A stretch of 38,608 bases of DNA from an uncultured Bacteroidota bacterium (lineage in GTDB: Bacteria > Bacteroidota > Bacteroidia > Flavobacteriales > Flavobacteriaceae), in NCBI GenBank assembly GCA_902514615.1, contig CABXRG010000008.1, positions 1 through 38,608 on the forward strand, read 5' to 3'. The position numbers were made by a program, and so were the translations under genes. The notes under the pieces were generated by a model that saw nothing but the letters and a program-made list of their open reading frames with translations, had not been told where the DNA came from and made no database searches. This document shows positions 25,874 to 34,397 of this stretch, one piece after another; within the stretch, counting starts at the first letter, position 1; each line of letters starts with the position of its first letter.

Positions 25874-26323
25874 TTAATCACCTGTAGCTTTAAAGACTGC
25901 TGTAACTTCTATATCTGAATCTAATTTAAAAGTTATTGGATTTGATGTCCAACCACTAGACCACTCATGAAATTCAAATCCCTCAGCTGGTGTAGCACTA
26001 ATAGTTACTTCTGTTCCAGCTAATATTTCTCTTTCAATCATTCCTTTCCCCAATACATAGGTCTTTCCCTTCTTGTTCTTCTCCTGGTATTCTAAACTCA
26101 CCCATCCTGCTGGATTAAAACCATATCCGGGGTGATTATTTGCTTGAGGATCGTGTGAATACGAACCAGGAACGTAAGTCGTAGCATTTAAACGAGTTCT
26201 ATCAACTAATAAATTATAGCTGACTTCAGGGTCAAAATTAAACGAATAATTTGATTCTGGTAATTCTCCCTTAGTACAGCTAAGTATAAATAGAAAAGAA
26301 AAAAATAGTAGGATTTCTTTCAT
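25874..26323 (-). CDS. Small lipoprotein with one InlB-type repeat
   Basis: A 149-residue lipoprotein: signal peptide 1-15, Cys16 in ILSC, followed by TKGELPE, which partly fits the surface-export signal. Residues 20-85 are not recognised (NHPGYGFNPAGWVSLEY is the clearest segment). About 86-146 is a single divergent InlB B-repeat with LAGTEVTISATPAEGFEFHEW-type sequence, here split as AGTEVTISATP and EGFEFHEWSSG. No propeller. It is convergent with the kelch/transmembrane gene (14-base gap) and preceded by the palindrome TAAATTTA (26327-26334) as in two neighbouring lipoprotein genes. It may be a reduced member of the same family. Role unknown. Confidence 0.82.
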   Translation of the reverse strand: MKEILLFFSFLFILSCTKGELPESNYSFNFDPEVSYNLLVDRTRLNATTYVPGSYSHDPQANNHPGYGFNPAGWVSLEYQEKNKKGKTYVLGKGMIEREILAGTEVTISATPAEGFEFHEWSSGWTSNPITFKLDSDIEVTAVFKATGD

Positions 26324-26358
26324 ATATAAATTTATTAAAAATTTAAAATAAAAAAAAA

Positions 26359-26817
26359 CTAGGCATTGTACACATCAAATTGATATAGATGATATGATGT
26401 ATGAAAGTAGACAACCTTTTTAAATGCTTGGTTAGGAACTATTCCATGAAAATTATTAAGCAAGTATTTCTTATTTATAGATTCAACTTCTTTTAAGTCG
26501 CTAATCAATTTATTTTTTTCAAATTCAAAATCTAGATTTTCATATCGGTAAGTATTAAAAACCTTAAGTGTTGGTAAATTCTTTATATAATTTTTTACAT
26601 TATATCTCACTATGTACTTAAGATAGAGTCTATGAAATATACCAAAAACAAATCCTACAATAAAGATTAAGGGGTTAAGTTTTGTCTTGTTTAAATATAC
26701 GTCGATAAAGGCAGAACAGTGTTTAAGCATCATTGAAGAATTCATTCTTCCCCATTTAGGATCAGTATCCTTATCTAACAAATGAATTGAATTAATTAAT
26801 TTAGAATAGTCCATCAT
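26359..26817 (-). CDS. DUF1569 / DinB-like protein
   Basis: A 152-residue helical protein. WGRMNSSMMLKHCSAFIDVYL (22-42; the key residues are W22, N26, M30 and H33) and the C-terminal HTSYHLYQF give three histidines, H33, H139 and H143, in the spacing of the DinB metal-binding four-helix fold; the family is DUF1569. Enzymatic role unknown (relatives use thiols or bind metal). A hydrophobic stretch lies at 50-61. It is the last gene of the minus-strand run and shares one base with the stop of the E1 gene (TGATG); an alternative start is the next codon, also ATG. A 9-base T-run follows the stop, without a convincing hairpin. Confidence 0.8.
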   Translation of the reverse strand: MMDYSKLINSIHLLDKDTDPKWGRMNSSMMLKHCSAFIDVYLNKTKLNPLIFIVGFVFGIFHRLYLKYIVRYNVKNYIKNLPTLKVFNTYRYENLDFEFEKNKLISDLKEVESINKKYLLNNFHGIVPNQAFKKVVYFHTSYHLYQFDVYNA

Positions 26818-28796
26818 CAGTAGTTAAGTAGATAGTCTAACTTGTCTTTTAACTTATAGCTTGCTTGAAACCCTTCTTCCAGATTTTTAGCAAAAGGTAC
26901 TGGAGTATCTAAAGATCCAACTCTAACAATAGGGGCATCTAGATATTCAAATATTTCCTCACTAATTACTGCAGAAATCTCTCCAATATAACTACTAAAA
27001 AGAGTATCTTCTCCTAAAAGTAATACTTTACCTGTTTTCTTTATTGAATTGAAAACTAAATCCTTATCCCAGGGAATTAAAGTATTTAGATCAATTATTT
27101 CTAACTCTTGTTTTGGATACTCTTTTAATAGATCTAGTGCCCAATGAACACCTAATCCATAAGTCACAATAGTAACCTTTGTGCCAATATTTCTAATTTT
27201 ACCTTTACCTAATTCTAAAGTGTATCTAGATGATGGAATTTCTTCTGAGACTGTTCTGTATAAAAACTTGTGCTCAAAGAACATAACTGGATTAGGATCA
27301 TCTATAGACGCATTTAATAAACCCTTTGCTTCATATGGATGGGATGGATATACTACTTTTAATCCAGGGACTTTTGTAAACCATACTTCGTTAGTCTGAG
27401 AATGGAATGGACCAGCCCCTACTCCACCTCCACAAGGCATTCGCACAACGATATCTGAATTTTGAGACCATCTATAATTTGATTTTGCTATTAAGTTTAC
27501 CACAGCTGTAAAACCAGAACTTACAAAGTCAGCAAATTGCATCTCTACAATTGATTTGTAACCACCAACACTTAATCCATATGCAGAAGAAAGTATAACT
27601 GATTCACATAGAGGAGTATTGAAAACTCTATTCTTACCATATTTCTCATAAAGACCATCCGTAACCTTAAATACACCACCGTATCCCGCAATATCCTGAC
27701 CCATAACTACAAGATTATGATGCTTTTCCATAGATTCAAAAATACCCTCCCTTATTGAATCTACTAACCTAAACTCTTTTAGAGTCTTATTATCAATGTC
27801 TGTGCTTTCGTAATTAAAATCCTTATACACATCTCCAAGTTCTCTATCTACATCAAAATCAACTTCAGCATATTCATTGGCAGAACTCCAATTTTTATCA
27901 ATTTCACTTGAAATTTTTCCTTTTATCTCTACTAAATCTTTTTTTGAAATAATTTTTGAAGTCAATAAGAATTCTTCAAAATGAGAAATTGGATCTTTTT
28001 TTGACCATTCTTCAATAACCTTATTGTCAATATAAGCCTGGCCACTAGCCTCTTCATGACCCTTCATTCTAAAAGTTTTAAATTCAATTAAAGCAGGCTT
28101 AGAATCTTTTCTCATCTTATTAGTAACCAAGTCAATGCATTTATAAACATCCACAATATTGTTTCCATCTATTATATGAGAATCCATGTTGTATGAAGCC
28201 CCACGGTCTGCTAGGTTTTCAATTGCATATTGTTCATTAACAGGAGTACTCAAACCGTAACCGTTATTCTCAATACAAAAAATAACTGGGAGATTCCAAG
28301 TTGAAGCTAAATTCAAAGCTTCATGAAAATCTCCTTGACTAGTACCACCATCACCTGTAAAAACAGCCGTTACCTGATTGTTATTGTTTAATTTATTAGA
28401 TAATGCTACTCCACAGGCTACCCCCATTTGAGGGCCTAAATGTGAAATCATTCCTATTATTTTGTGCTCATTAGATCCAAAATGAAAACTTCTATCTCTT
28501 CCTTTAGTGAACCCCTCATTTTTTCCTTGCCACTGAGCAAATAACCTATCAAGCGGAATATCTCTAGAGGTAAAAACACCTAAATTTCTATGCATAGGAA
28601 GAATATACTCTTCCTTTTTTAAAGCTTGTGTAACACCTGCTGAAATAGCTTCTTGTCCGATACCACTAAACCATTTTGAAACCTTTCCCTGCCTTAATAG
28701 AATGATCATTTTATCTTCAATCATTCTAGATTTGAGCATATTTCTATACAATTGTATTAGAACATCTTGATCTATTCCTGTTACATCATACTTCAT
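26817..28796 (-). CDS. 2-oxoacid dehydrogenase E1, fused alpha and beta subunits
   Basis: A 659-residue thiamine-diphosphate enzyme. Residues about 5-330 are E1 alpha, with the TPP/Mg motif GDGGTSQGDFHEALNLAS beginning at 148 and ending at IENN (175-178). Residues about 340-659 are E1 beta (RLVDSIREGI, QDIAGYGGVFKVTDGL, GGGVGAGPFHSQTNE, GLKVVYPSHPYEA). The fusion is common in Bacteroidota, mostly labelled branched-chain 2-oxoacid (2-oxoisovalerate) dehydrogenase; the substrate is not certain, and no E2/E3 gene is nearby. The ATG at 28796 gives a 4-base ATGA overlap with ung; a TTG three codons upstream is possible but less likely. Confidence 0.92.
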   Translation of the reverse strand: MKYDVTGIDQDVLIQLYRNMLKSRMIEDKMIILLRQGKVSKWFSGIGQEAISAGVTQALKKEEYILPMHRNLGVFTSRDIPLDRLFAQWQGKNEGFTKGRDRSFHFGSNEHKIIGMISHLGPQMGVACGVALSNKLNNNNQVTAVFTGDGGTSQGDFHEALNLASTWNLPVIFCIENNGYGLSTPVNEQYAIENLADRGASYNMDSHIIDGNNIVDVYKCIDLVTNKMRKDSKPALIEFKTFRMKGHEEASGQAYIDNKVIEEWSKKDPISHFEEFLLTSKIISKKDLVEIKGKISSEIDKNWSSANEYAEVDFDVDRELGDVYKDFNYESTDIDNKTLKEFRLVDSIREGIFESMEKHHNLVVMGQDIAGYGGVFKVTDGLYEKYGKNRVFNTPLCESVILSSAYGLSVGGYKSIVEMQFADFVSSGFTAVVNLIAKSNYRWSQNSDIVVRMPCGGGVGAGPFHSQTNEVWFTKVPGLKVVYPSHPYEAKGLLNASIDDPNPVMFFEHKFLYRTVSEEIPSSRYTLELGKGKIRNIGTKVTIVTYGLGVHWALDLLKEYPKQELEIIDLNTLIPWDKDLVFNSIKKTGKVLLLGEDTLFSSYIGEISAVISEEIFEYLDAPIVRVGSLDTPVPFAKNLEEGFQASYKLKDKLDYLLNY

Positions 28797-29467
28797 AGTG
28801 ACCAATCAATTTTATTTTTTCCAATAGATTCCATATAATTATTAGTCTCACTAAAATGTTTATTTCCAAACCAATAACCTCTATTAGCGCTTAACGGTGA
28901 TGGATGACCTGATTCTAGTATTTTATGTTTACTGGTATCTATCAATTTTCTTTTTTGCTTAGCAAATGATCCCCATAATAAAAATACAGTATTATTTGTT
29001 TCCTTTGATATGATTTCAATAACCTTGTTAGTAAATATCTCCCAACCCTTGTTCTGGTGACTACCAGCTAACCCTTCTTTAACCGTTAAAGTGGCATTTA
29101 AGAGCATAACTCCTTGTTTAGCCCACTTAGATAAATCACCATGTTTTTCTCTGAATTTGAGACCTAAGTCAGCTTCGACCTCCTTAAAAATATTAATAAG
29201 TGATGGTGGGTGTGTAATTCCTTTATTAACAGAAAAGCAAAGTCCGTTAGCTTGATTAGCTCCATGATATGGATCTTGACCTATAATAACGACTTTTAAA
29301 TTATCTACTGTACATGAGTTAAAAGCATTAAAAATCTGTGAGCCCTTCGGATAGCAAATAGAAGAAGAATATTCATCCTTCACAAAAGATATGAGATCAT
29401 TAAAATATTCTGAATTAAATTCTTTGGCTAGAAGTCTCTCCCAAGATTCATCAATTTTTATTGACAT
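28793..29467 (-). CDS. ung: Uracil-DNA glycosylase
   Basis: A 224-residue family 1 uracil-DNA glycosylase that removes uracil from DNA at the start of base excision repair. The catalytic GQDPYHG motif (63-69, Asp65), GLCFSV (75-80), LLNATLTV and the DNA-intercalating HPSPLSANRG loop are all present, and the length is standard. The start overlaps the symporter gene end by 17 bases and the stop overlaps the E1 start by 4, so the gene is tightly embedded in the run. No sign of damage or transfer. Confidence 0.97.
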   Translation of the reverse strand: MSIKIDESWERLLAKEFNSEYFNDLISFVKDEYSSSICYPKGSQIFNAFNSCTVDNLKVVIIGQDPYHGANQANGLCFSVNKGITHPPSLINIFKEVEADLGLKFREKHGDLSKWAKQGVMLLNATLTVKEGLAGSHQNKGWEIFTNKVIEIISKETNNTVFLLWGSFAKQKRKLIDTSKHKILESGHPSPLSANRGYWFGNKHFSETNNYMESIGKNKIDWSL

Positions 29468-30728
29468 CTTTTGGATCCTTTAATTTACCGACTGATTTTG
29501 CAACAACCATTGAAACCGCTGCATCACCAGTCACATTAACAATTGTTCTACACATATCAAGAGGTCTATCAACTGCTATAATTAGAGCTAAACCAGCTTC
29601 TGGTATTCCAGCCTGACCAAGAACAATAACCAACATTACTATTCCTGCACTTGGAACAGCAGCAGCACCTATTGATGCTAAAGAAGCGGTTACTATTATA
29701 CCTAATTGAGCGCCTAAGCTTAGATCTAATCCAAATGCCTGAGCAATAAATACAGCTGCAACAGCTTGATAAACACTTGTACCATCCATATTTATAGTTG
29801 CACCTATTGGTAAAACAAAACTTGAAATCTCTTTGTCTACACCTAGATTTTTTTCTACACAATCCATAGTAACAGGAAGTGTAGCAGCACTAGAGCTTGT
29901 TGAAAAACCTAATAGCTGAGCAGCAGAGACACCATTCATGAAACTAATAGGATTTGTGTTGGTTACAAATTTCACTATAATCATATAAACAACTATCATT
30001 ATACCTAAACCAATAATAAGAGTCAGAGAATACATTCCAAGTGCAATAAATAGATCTATACTTGGAGACTCTACCACAAGTGTTGCTAATAGAGCAAACA
30101 CACCATAAGGAGCAGACAACATTATAAGGTCAATCAGCTTTAGGATTATTGAGTTGAATCCGTCAAAAAAATCTTTAACAGGTTTAGCTTGCTTTGGAGG
30201 AATTAATATCATTCCTATTCCAAAAAATATAGCAAAAAATATTACCTGAAGCATATTTCTGTTATTTGTTGTTGCATCAAAAATATTTGAAGGAACAACA
30301 TCAACTAAAGGTTGTAAAGGACCACTTTCTGACTGTTTTTGTGCTTGTTGTTGCTTCTCAAGGACACCTTGCTCATATTCTTGTACTAAATCTATTCTAG
30401 TTTCTTCTTTTATACTGTTTCCTGGTTGAACAATATTAACTAGTACTAGACCTACTATAACTGCTAGTACAGTTGTACATATGTAGACACCTAATGTTCT
30501 TGTACCAATGGTAGAAAGCTTTGAAATATCTTTTAGATCAGATATACCTTTAATAAGTGAGGCTAGAATCAAAGGCATTGCAATTAGTTTTAATAGATTT
30601 ATAAAGATTGTACCAAAAGGCTTAATCCAATCTTTTATAAACTCCGATCCGAAGGATGTCTGAGACATTAAAAGTCCGAATACAACACCCGCAACCATAC
30701 CAATAATAATTTTCCAATGTAGTTTCAT
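29451..30728 (-). CDS. gltP: Dicarboxylate/amino acid:cation symporter (DAACS family)
   Basis: A 425-residue inner-membrane carrier of the GltP/DctA (Glt-Ph) family, importing glutamate, aspartate or C4-dicarboxylates with Na+ or H+. About eight membrane segments and two hairpins are expected. Key motifs: SSSAATLPVTMDCVEKNLGV (Ser-rich hairpin 1, before the NMDGTS of TM7 in GATINMDGTSVYQA), SIGAAAVPSAG (hairpin 2) and DRPLDMCRTIVNVTGDA (TM8, with the substrate-binding Asp and Arg). An unusual Gln/Lys-rich loop (near 120-142) lies between early segments. The substrate cannot be settled by eye; the symbol is a family-level guess. aroC ends 2 bases upstream. Confidence 0.88.
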   Translation of the reverse strand: MKLHWKIIIGMVAGVVFGLLMSQTSFGSEFIKDWIKPFGTIFINLLKLIAMPLILASLIKGISDLKDISKLSTIGTRTLGVYICTTVLAVIVGLVLVNIVQPGNSIKEETRIDLVQEYEQGVLEKQQQAQKQSESGPLQPLVDVVPSNIFDATTNNRNMLQVIFFAIFFGIGMILIPPKQAKPVKDFFDGFNSIILKLIDLIMLSAPYGVFALLATLVVESPSIDLFIALGMYSLTLIIGLGIMIVVYMIIVKFVTNTNPISFMNGVSAAQLLGFSTSSSAATLPVTMDCVEKNLGVDKEISSFVLPIGATINMDGTSVYQAVAAVFIAQAFGLDLSLGAQLGIIVTASLASIGAAAVPSAGIVMLVIVLGQAGIPEAGLALIIAVDRPLDMCRTIVNVTGDAAVSMVVAKSVGKLKDPKDVNKN

Positions 30729-30730
30729 AA

Positions 30731-31795
30731 TTAAATTTTTGAGACTCTGTTTAGTAATAAGTAATCAGCTAAAACAATAGCAGACATTGCTTCAACAATA
30801 GGAACTGCTCTAGGAACAACACATGGGTCATGTCTGCCTTTACCTTTTACCGTAACTTCATTTCCATCACTATCGATTGAATCTTGATCTCTCATTATAG
30901 TAGATACAGGCTTAAAAGCTACATTAAAGTAAATATCCATTCCATTTGAAATACCTCCCTGAATTCCACCAGACTTATTAGTTTTAGTAGTTCCATCAGC
31001 ATTAAATGAATCATTATGCTCTGAACCTCTCATTGAAGAACCTTTAAAGCCACTTCCAAATTCGAAACCTTTTACTGCATTAATAGACAACATTGCTCTT
31101 CCAAGTTCTGCATGTAATTTATCAAAAACAGGTTCTCCTAAACCTACAGGAACACCGCTTATTATACAAGAAATCACTCCACCTACTGTATCACCATTTT
31201 TCTTCACACTTTTAATAAGGTCTATCATTTCATCAGACTTCTTATCATCTGGACATCTAACAATAGAGTTTTCAATATTGTCAAAATTTATGTCTGTATT
31301 TTCATATTCATATTTGATTTCTCCTACAGAAGAAACAAATGCATTAATCTTTACATCTTTAAGAAGCATTTTAGCAATGGAGCCAGCTACAACCCTTACT
31401 ACAGTCTCTCTTGCAGAACTTCTACCTCCACCCCTATAGTCTCTAAATCCGTATTTTTTATCATAAACAAAGTCTGCATGGGACGGTCTATAACTATTTT
31501 GTATGTGAGAGTAATCTTTTGACTTTTGATCTTTATTGACAATAATAAAACCGATCGGAGTACCCGTGGTTTTACCCTCAAAGATACCTGACAAAAATTC
31601 AACTGAATCATCTTCTTTTCTCTGAGTAACAATCTCTGACTGACCAGGTTTTCTTCTATTGAGTTCGTTATTAACGAAATCTAAATCTAATTCAACACCA
31701 GCTGGACAACCATCTATAATGCCTCCTAAAGCCTTACCATGGGATTCTCCGAAAGATGAAAGTTTAAATATGTTGCCGAATGAATTTCCTGCCAT
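30731..31795 (-). CDS. aroC: Chorismate synthase
   Basis: A 354-residue FMN-dependent enzyme that makes chorismate from EPSP, the last step of the shikimate pathway. Family signatures are [18 protein letters not shown] (17-34), the central [14 protein letters not shown] and [20 protein letters not shown] (split here as [12 protein letters not shown]), and the C-terminal [18 protein letters not shown]. Length is typical. It starts 29 bases after the FAD oxidase stop and ends 2 bases before the symporter start, so it is part of the minus-strand run. No other aro gene is adjacent; aroB lies elsewhere in the window. Confidence 0.97.
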   Translation of the reverse strand: MAGNSFGNIFKLSSFGESHGKALGGIIDGCPAGVELDLDFVNNELNRRKPGQSEIVTQRKEDDSVEFLSGIFEGKTTGTPIGFIIVNKDQKSKDYSHIQNSYRPSHADFVYDKKYGFRDYRGGGRSSARETVVRVVAGSIAKMLLKDVKINAFVSSVGEIKYEYENTDINFDNIENSIVRCPDDKKSDEMIDLIKSVKKNGDTVGGVISCIISGVPVGLGEPVFDKLHAELGRAMLSINAVKGFEFGSGFKGSSMRGSEHNDSFNADGTTKTNKSGGIQGGISNGMDIYFNVAFKPVSTIMRDQDSIDSDGNEVTVKGKGRHDPCVVPRAVPIVEAMSAIVLADYLLLNRVSKI

Positions 31796-31824
31796 AACTT
31801 GAATTATAAAGATAATATCTTAAA

Positions 31825-33213
31825 TCATATTACTCTACCGGGATTTAATATATTTTTTGGGTCAATCGATTTTTTAATTAACCTCATAAGTTCAATTTCA
31901 TCTTCACTTCTACTTTTAATTAAATACTTTTTCTTGTCGAGACCTATTCCATGTTCTGCAGATATTGAGCCAGCTACTTTCTGAGTATTATTATATACTA
32001 TATCATTTATTTTGAATTTCAATTCATCATCATCAGAGTCTTTTCCAATAATAAAATGAATATTTCCATCTGCTACATGTCCGAATGGGAAAACTGTTTT
32101 TACACCCTCACAATTTTTAAGTTCTCCTGAAATTTTATCAATGACCTCTCCAATAAGTCCAACAGGTATACTTATATCAAAATGCTGATCAAACTCTCTT
32201 TCCTCAGCTAATACTGCAACATCTTCTCTAATACCCCAAATATTAACCTGCTCTTTATCATCTTTACCAATTACTGCATCTTCCACTACTCCTTTATCAA
32301 CACAATCAAGAATTACAGCTTCAAAAAGATTATAATCATTTTCAAAATCACCACCCATATATTCTATAAACACATAATACTTAAAGTTATCAGGCAAATA
32401 CTTATTATATAAAGTTTTATCTCCCACCATTTGCTTGTAAGTATCATTCCATAACAATTCAAATCCTGTCAGACTTGAAGAAAGCTTATCTTCCATTATC
32501 TTAAGAAGATCTAATACATTTTGATAATTATTTGTTACCGCCAAGGAAGTATACCTTGTTTTTGGTAGTCGATATAATCTGAGAACAACTTTAGTTACAA
32601 TTCCTAATGTTCCCTCAGAACCAATAAATAACTGTTTTAAGTCATAACCGGAATTATCTTTCATTAATTTTTTTAACGAAGAAATAATGGTTCCATCGGG
32701 AAGGACAACCTCAATACCCATAACTAAATTTCTAGTCATTCCATATTTAAAAACTCTTAAACCTCCTGCATTGGTTGAAACTGCTCCACCTATTTGCGCA
32801 GAACCTCTAGCTCCAAAGTTAAGCGGTAAAAGGAAATCTTTATCTTTTACTGAATCAATAATATCTTCAATTATAGCCCCTGACTCACAAGTGATAGTTT
32901 TACTTTTTTCATCAATCTCAATTATCTTATTCATCTTTTCAAGTGAAACTACAACTTGAGTTTTATTTGAAATTGTTGAACCAACAAGATTAGTTAAACC
33001 CCCATGTATTATAATTTCTTGATTATTTTCATTACATATTTTTAAAATTGATGACACTTCTTGCGTTGACCTTGGTAACAAGAGACATAAAGATTCTAAA
33101 GGCATATCTGTTTTCCAAATATGATAAAATCTAGATTTAAGATCCTCTCCTAATAGAATTGATGAATCATCAAGGATATCTTTAAACAAGCTAATTATAT
33201 TGATTTTTGGCAT
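31825..33213 (-). CDS. FAD-linked oxidase, GlcD / D-2-hydroxyacid dehydrogenase type
   Basis: A 462-residue flavoenzyme. The PCMH-type FAD domain (about 35-215) has LLPRSTQEVSSILKIC, HGGLTNLVGST, GSAQIGGAVSTNAGG and GSEGTLGIVTKVVLRLYRLP-like segments. The C-terminal FAD-oxidase domain has FGHVADGNIHF (metal-binding histidines) and SAEHGIGLDKKKYL, ending DPKNILNPGRVI. The family oxidises D-lactate, glycolate or D-2-hydroxyglutarate. Because SerA can make D-2-hydroxyglutarate, that substrate is attractive in a serine-making cell, but sequence alone does not decide. It is the first gene of the run to DUF1569 and is divergent from the thioredoxin-like gene by 71 bases. Confidence 0.88.
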   Translation of the reverse strand: MPKINIISLFKDILDDSSILLGEDLKSRFYHIWKTDMPLESLCLLLPRSTQEVSSILKICNENNQEIIIHGGLTNLVGSTISNKTQVVVSLEKMNKIIEIDEKSKTITCESGAIIEDIIDSVKDKDFLLPLNFGARGSAQIGGAVSTNAGGLRVFKYGMTRNLVMGIEVVLPDGTIISSLKKLMKDNSGYDLKQLFIGSEGTLGIVTKVVLRLYRLPKTRYTSLAVTNNYQNVLDLLKIMEDKLSSSLTGFELLWNDTYKQMVGDKTLYNKYLPDNFKYYVFIEYMGGDFENDYNLFEAVILDCVDKGVVEDAVIGKDDKEQVNIWGIREDVAVLAEEREFDQHFDISIPVGLIGEVIDKISGELKNCEGVKTVFPFGHVADGNIHFIIGKDSDDDELKFKINDIVYNNTQKVAGSISAEHGIGLDKKKYLIKSRSEDEIELMRLIKKSIDPKNILNPGRVI

Positions 33214-33219
33214 TTTACC

Positions 33220-33234
33220 TTAACAAAAAGTTAA
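33220..33234. promoter_or_regulatory. Inverted repeat TTAAC-AAAAA-GTTAA between FAD oxidase and thioredoxin genes
   Basis: A perfect 5-base inverted repeat around five A residues, in the 71-base gap between the two divergent genes, 6 bases from the FAD oxidase start. The similar GTTAAC palindrome lies upstream of the ferredoxin gene (1364-1369). It may be part of a promoter or a binding site. Short and AT-rich, so chance is possible. Confidence 0.3.
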
Positions 33235-33258
33235 CTAAAGATATTAAATATAAAAAAC

Positions 33259-33266
33259 TAAATTTG
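33259..33266 (+). promoter_or_regulatory. Candidate -7 element (TAAATTTG) of thioredoxin-like lipoprotein gene
   Basis: TAAATTTG fits TAnnTTTG and lies 18 bases upstream of the ATG at 33285. This location, inside the formal longer reading frame that opens at 33207, supports the downstream start. No clear -33 TTG is seen. Pattern-based. Confidence 0.4.
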
Positions 33267-33284
33267 CTGAGTAATTATAAAACT

Positions 33285-34394
33285 ATGTTTAAGAATATAT
33301 TCCTTGTATTTAGTCTTCTATTATTGTCCTGTGGTAACGATAATGATTTTACCGTTAATGGTAATATTGACACTCCAGATGACACTAAGGTATACATTCT
33401 TCAAGCTGATCAAAATAACCAACCTTTCATCAAAGACTCAGCTACAGTAAAATCTAATCAATTCAGTTTTAAAGGTATGTCTGCAACTCCACAAATTAGC
33501 TATATGCAAGTAGAGGGGGTTAATGGTTATGTTTTAACGATATTAGAAAATGGCTTGATAAATGCTGATTTATACAAAGACTCAATATCAAAGTCTCAAG
33601 TATATGGCACTAAATCGAATGACGACTTTATTAAGTATAAATCTGAAACTAAAACATTAGTTGAAAATATGAATAGTATTTCTTCTGCTGCTCAAGATGC
33701 TATTATGAATGGTGATGTTGAAACTGCTATGAAATTAGAAAAGGATTACAACAGAAAGGAACAGGAAGTTCTCTTGTATGAGTGGGACTTTATAACCGAT
33801 AACCTTGACTCTTACATGTCAGCACTTCTTCTCGAGGTTTTTATGGTTGAAAATAAAGTAAATAAAGACTCAATTATAGATGTTTACGAAAGCTTATCAA
33901 ATAGAATTAAAGTGAGTGATGTTGGTAAAAATATTGCAGATCTTTTAAACCAATATTCAGATCCAATTGAAATAGGCGAATCTGCTCCAGACTTTACTGG
34001 ACCATCTGTAGACGGTACCAATATTACTTTTAGCAAAGTATTAGGAAAGGTAACTCTTCTTGATTTTTGGGCTGCATGGTGTAGACCATGTCGAGTTGAA
34101 AATCCTAACTTAGTTAGAATACACAAAAAATATAAAGATGATGGTCTTCAGATAGTTGGTGTTTCACTGGATAGAACTAAAGATCAATGGTTGAAGGCTA
34201 TTGAAGACGATAACTTACCTTGGATTCACATTTCAAATCTTGACTTCTGGAATGATCCAATTGCTAGAAAATATAGCATAAGAGCTATACCTCAATCCTA
34301 TCTAGTTGACGAAAATGGTATTGTCATCGGAAAAAACTTGAGAGGTAAAGATCTCGAAGAAAAAATTAAATTTGCATTATCACAAAACGACTGA
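33285..34394 (+). CDS. TlpA-like thioredoxin-fold lipoprotein with DUF4369-type N-terminal domain
   Basis: A 369-residue periplasm-facing disulfide-active lipoprotein. Signal peptide 1-15 with LLLSC (Cys16) then GNDNDF. Residues about 20-115 resemble DUF4369 (TVNGNIDTPDDTKVYI), then a helical spacer (about 115-220) and a C-terminal AhpC/TSA-thioredoxin domain (about 225-369) with DFWAAWCRPCRVENP: the redox pair CRPC. GAPDF-like APDFTGPSVDG and RAIPQSYLVDENG (cis-Pro) are also present. Such proteins reduce disulfides, for example in cytochrome c maturation. The ATG at 33285 is chosen for the signal peptide. It is followed after 3 bases by the acyltransferase gene. Confidence 0.93.
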   Translation: MFKNIFLVFSLLLLSCGNDNDFTVNGNIDTPDDTKVYILQADQNNQPFIKDSATVKSNQFSFKGMSATPQISYMQVEGVNGYVLTILENGLINADLYKDSISKSQVYGTKSNDDFIKYKSETKTLVENMNSISSAAQDAIMNGDVETAMKLEKDYNRKEQEVLLYEWDFITDNLDSYMSALLLEVFMVENKVNKDSIIDVYESLSNRIKVSDVGKNIADLLNQYSDPIEIGESAPDFTGPSVDGTNITFSKVLGKVTLLDFWAAWCRPCRVENPNLVRIHKKYKDDGLQIVGVSLDRTKDQWLKAIEDDNLPWIHISNLDFWNDPIARKYSIRAIPQSYLVDENGIVIGKNLRGKDLEEKIKFALSQND

Positions 34395-34397
34395 TAA

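Noticed and set aside
26340-26358. A 9-base T-run after the DUF1569 gene as a possible terminator
   Set aside because: Only a 3-base stem can be formed just upstream, so there is no convincing hairpin.
29569-29862. A cysteine-rich 97-codon frame inside the symporter gene
   Set aside because: It is an alternate frame of the Ala/Gly-rich membrane-segment codons of the symporter; the Cys/Ser richness is a frame artefact.
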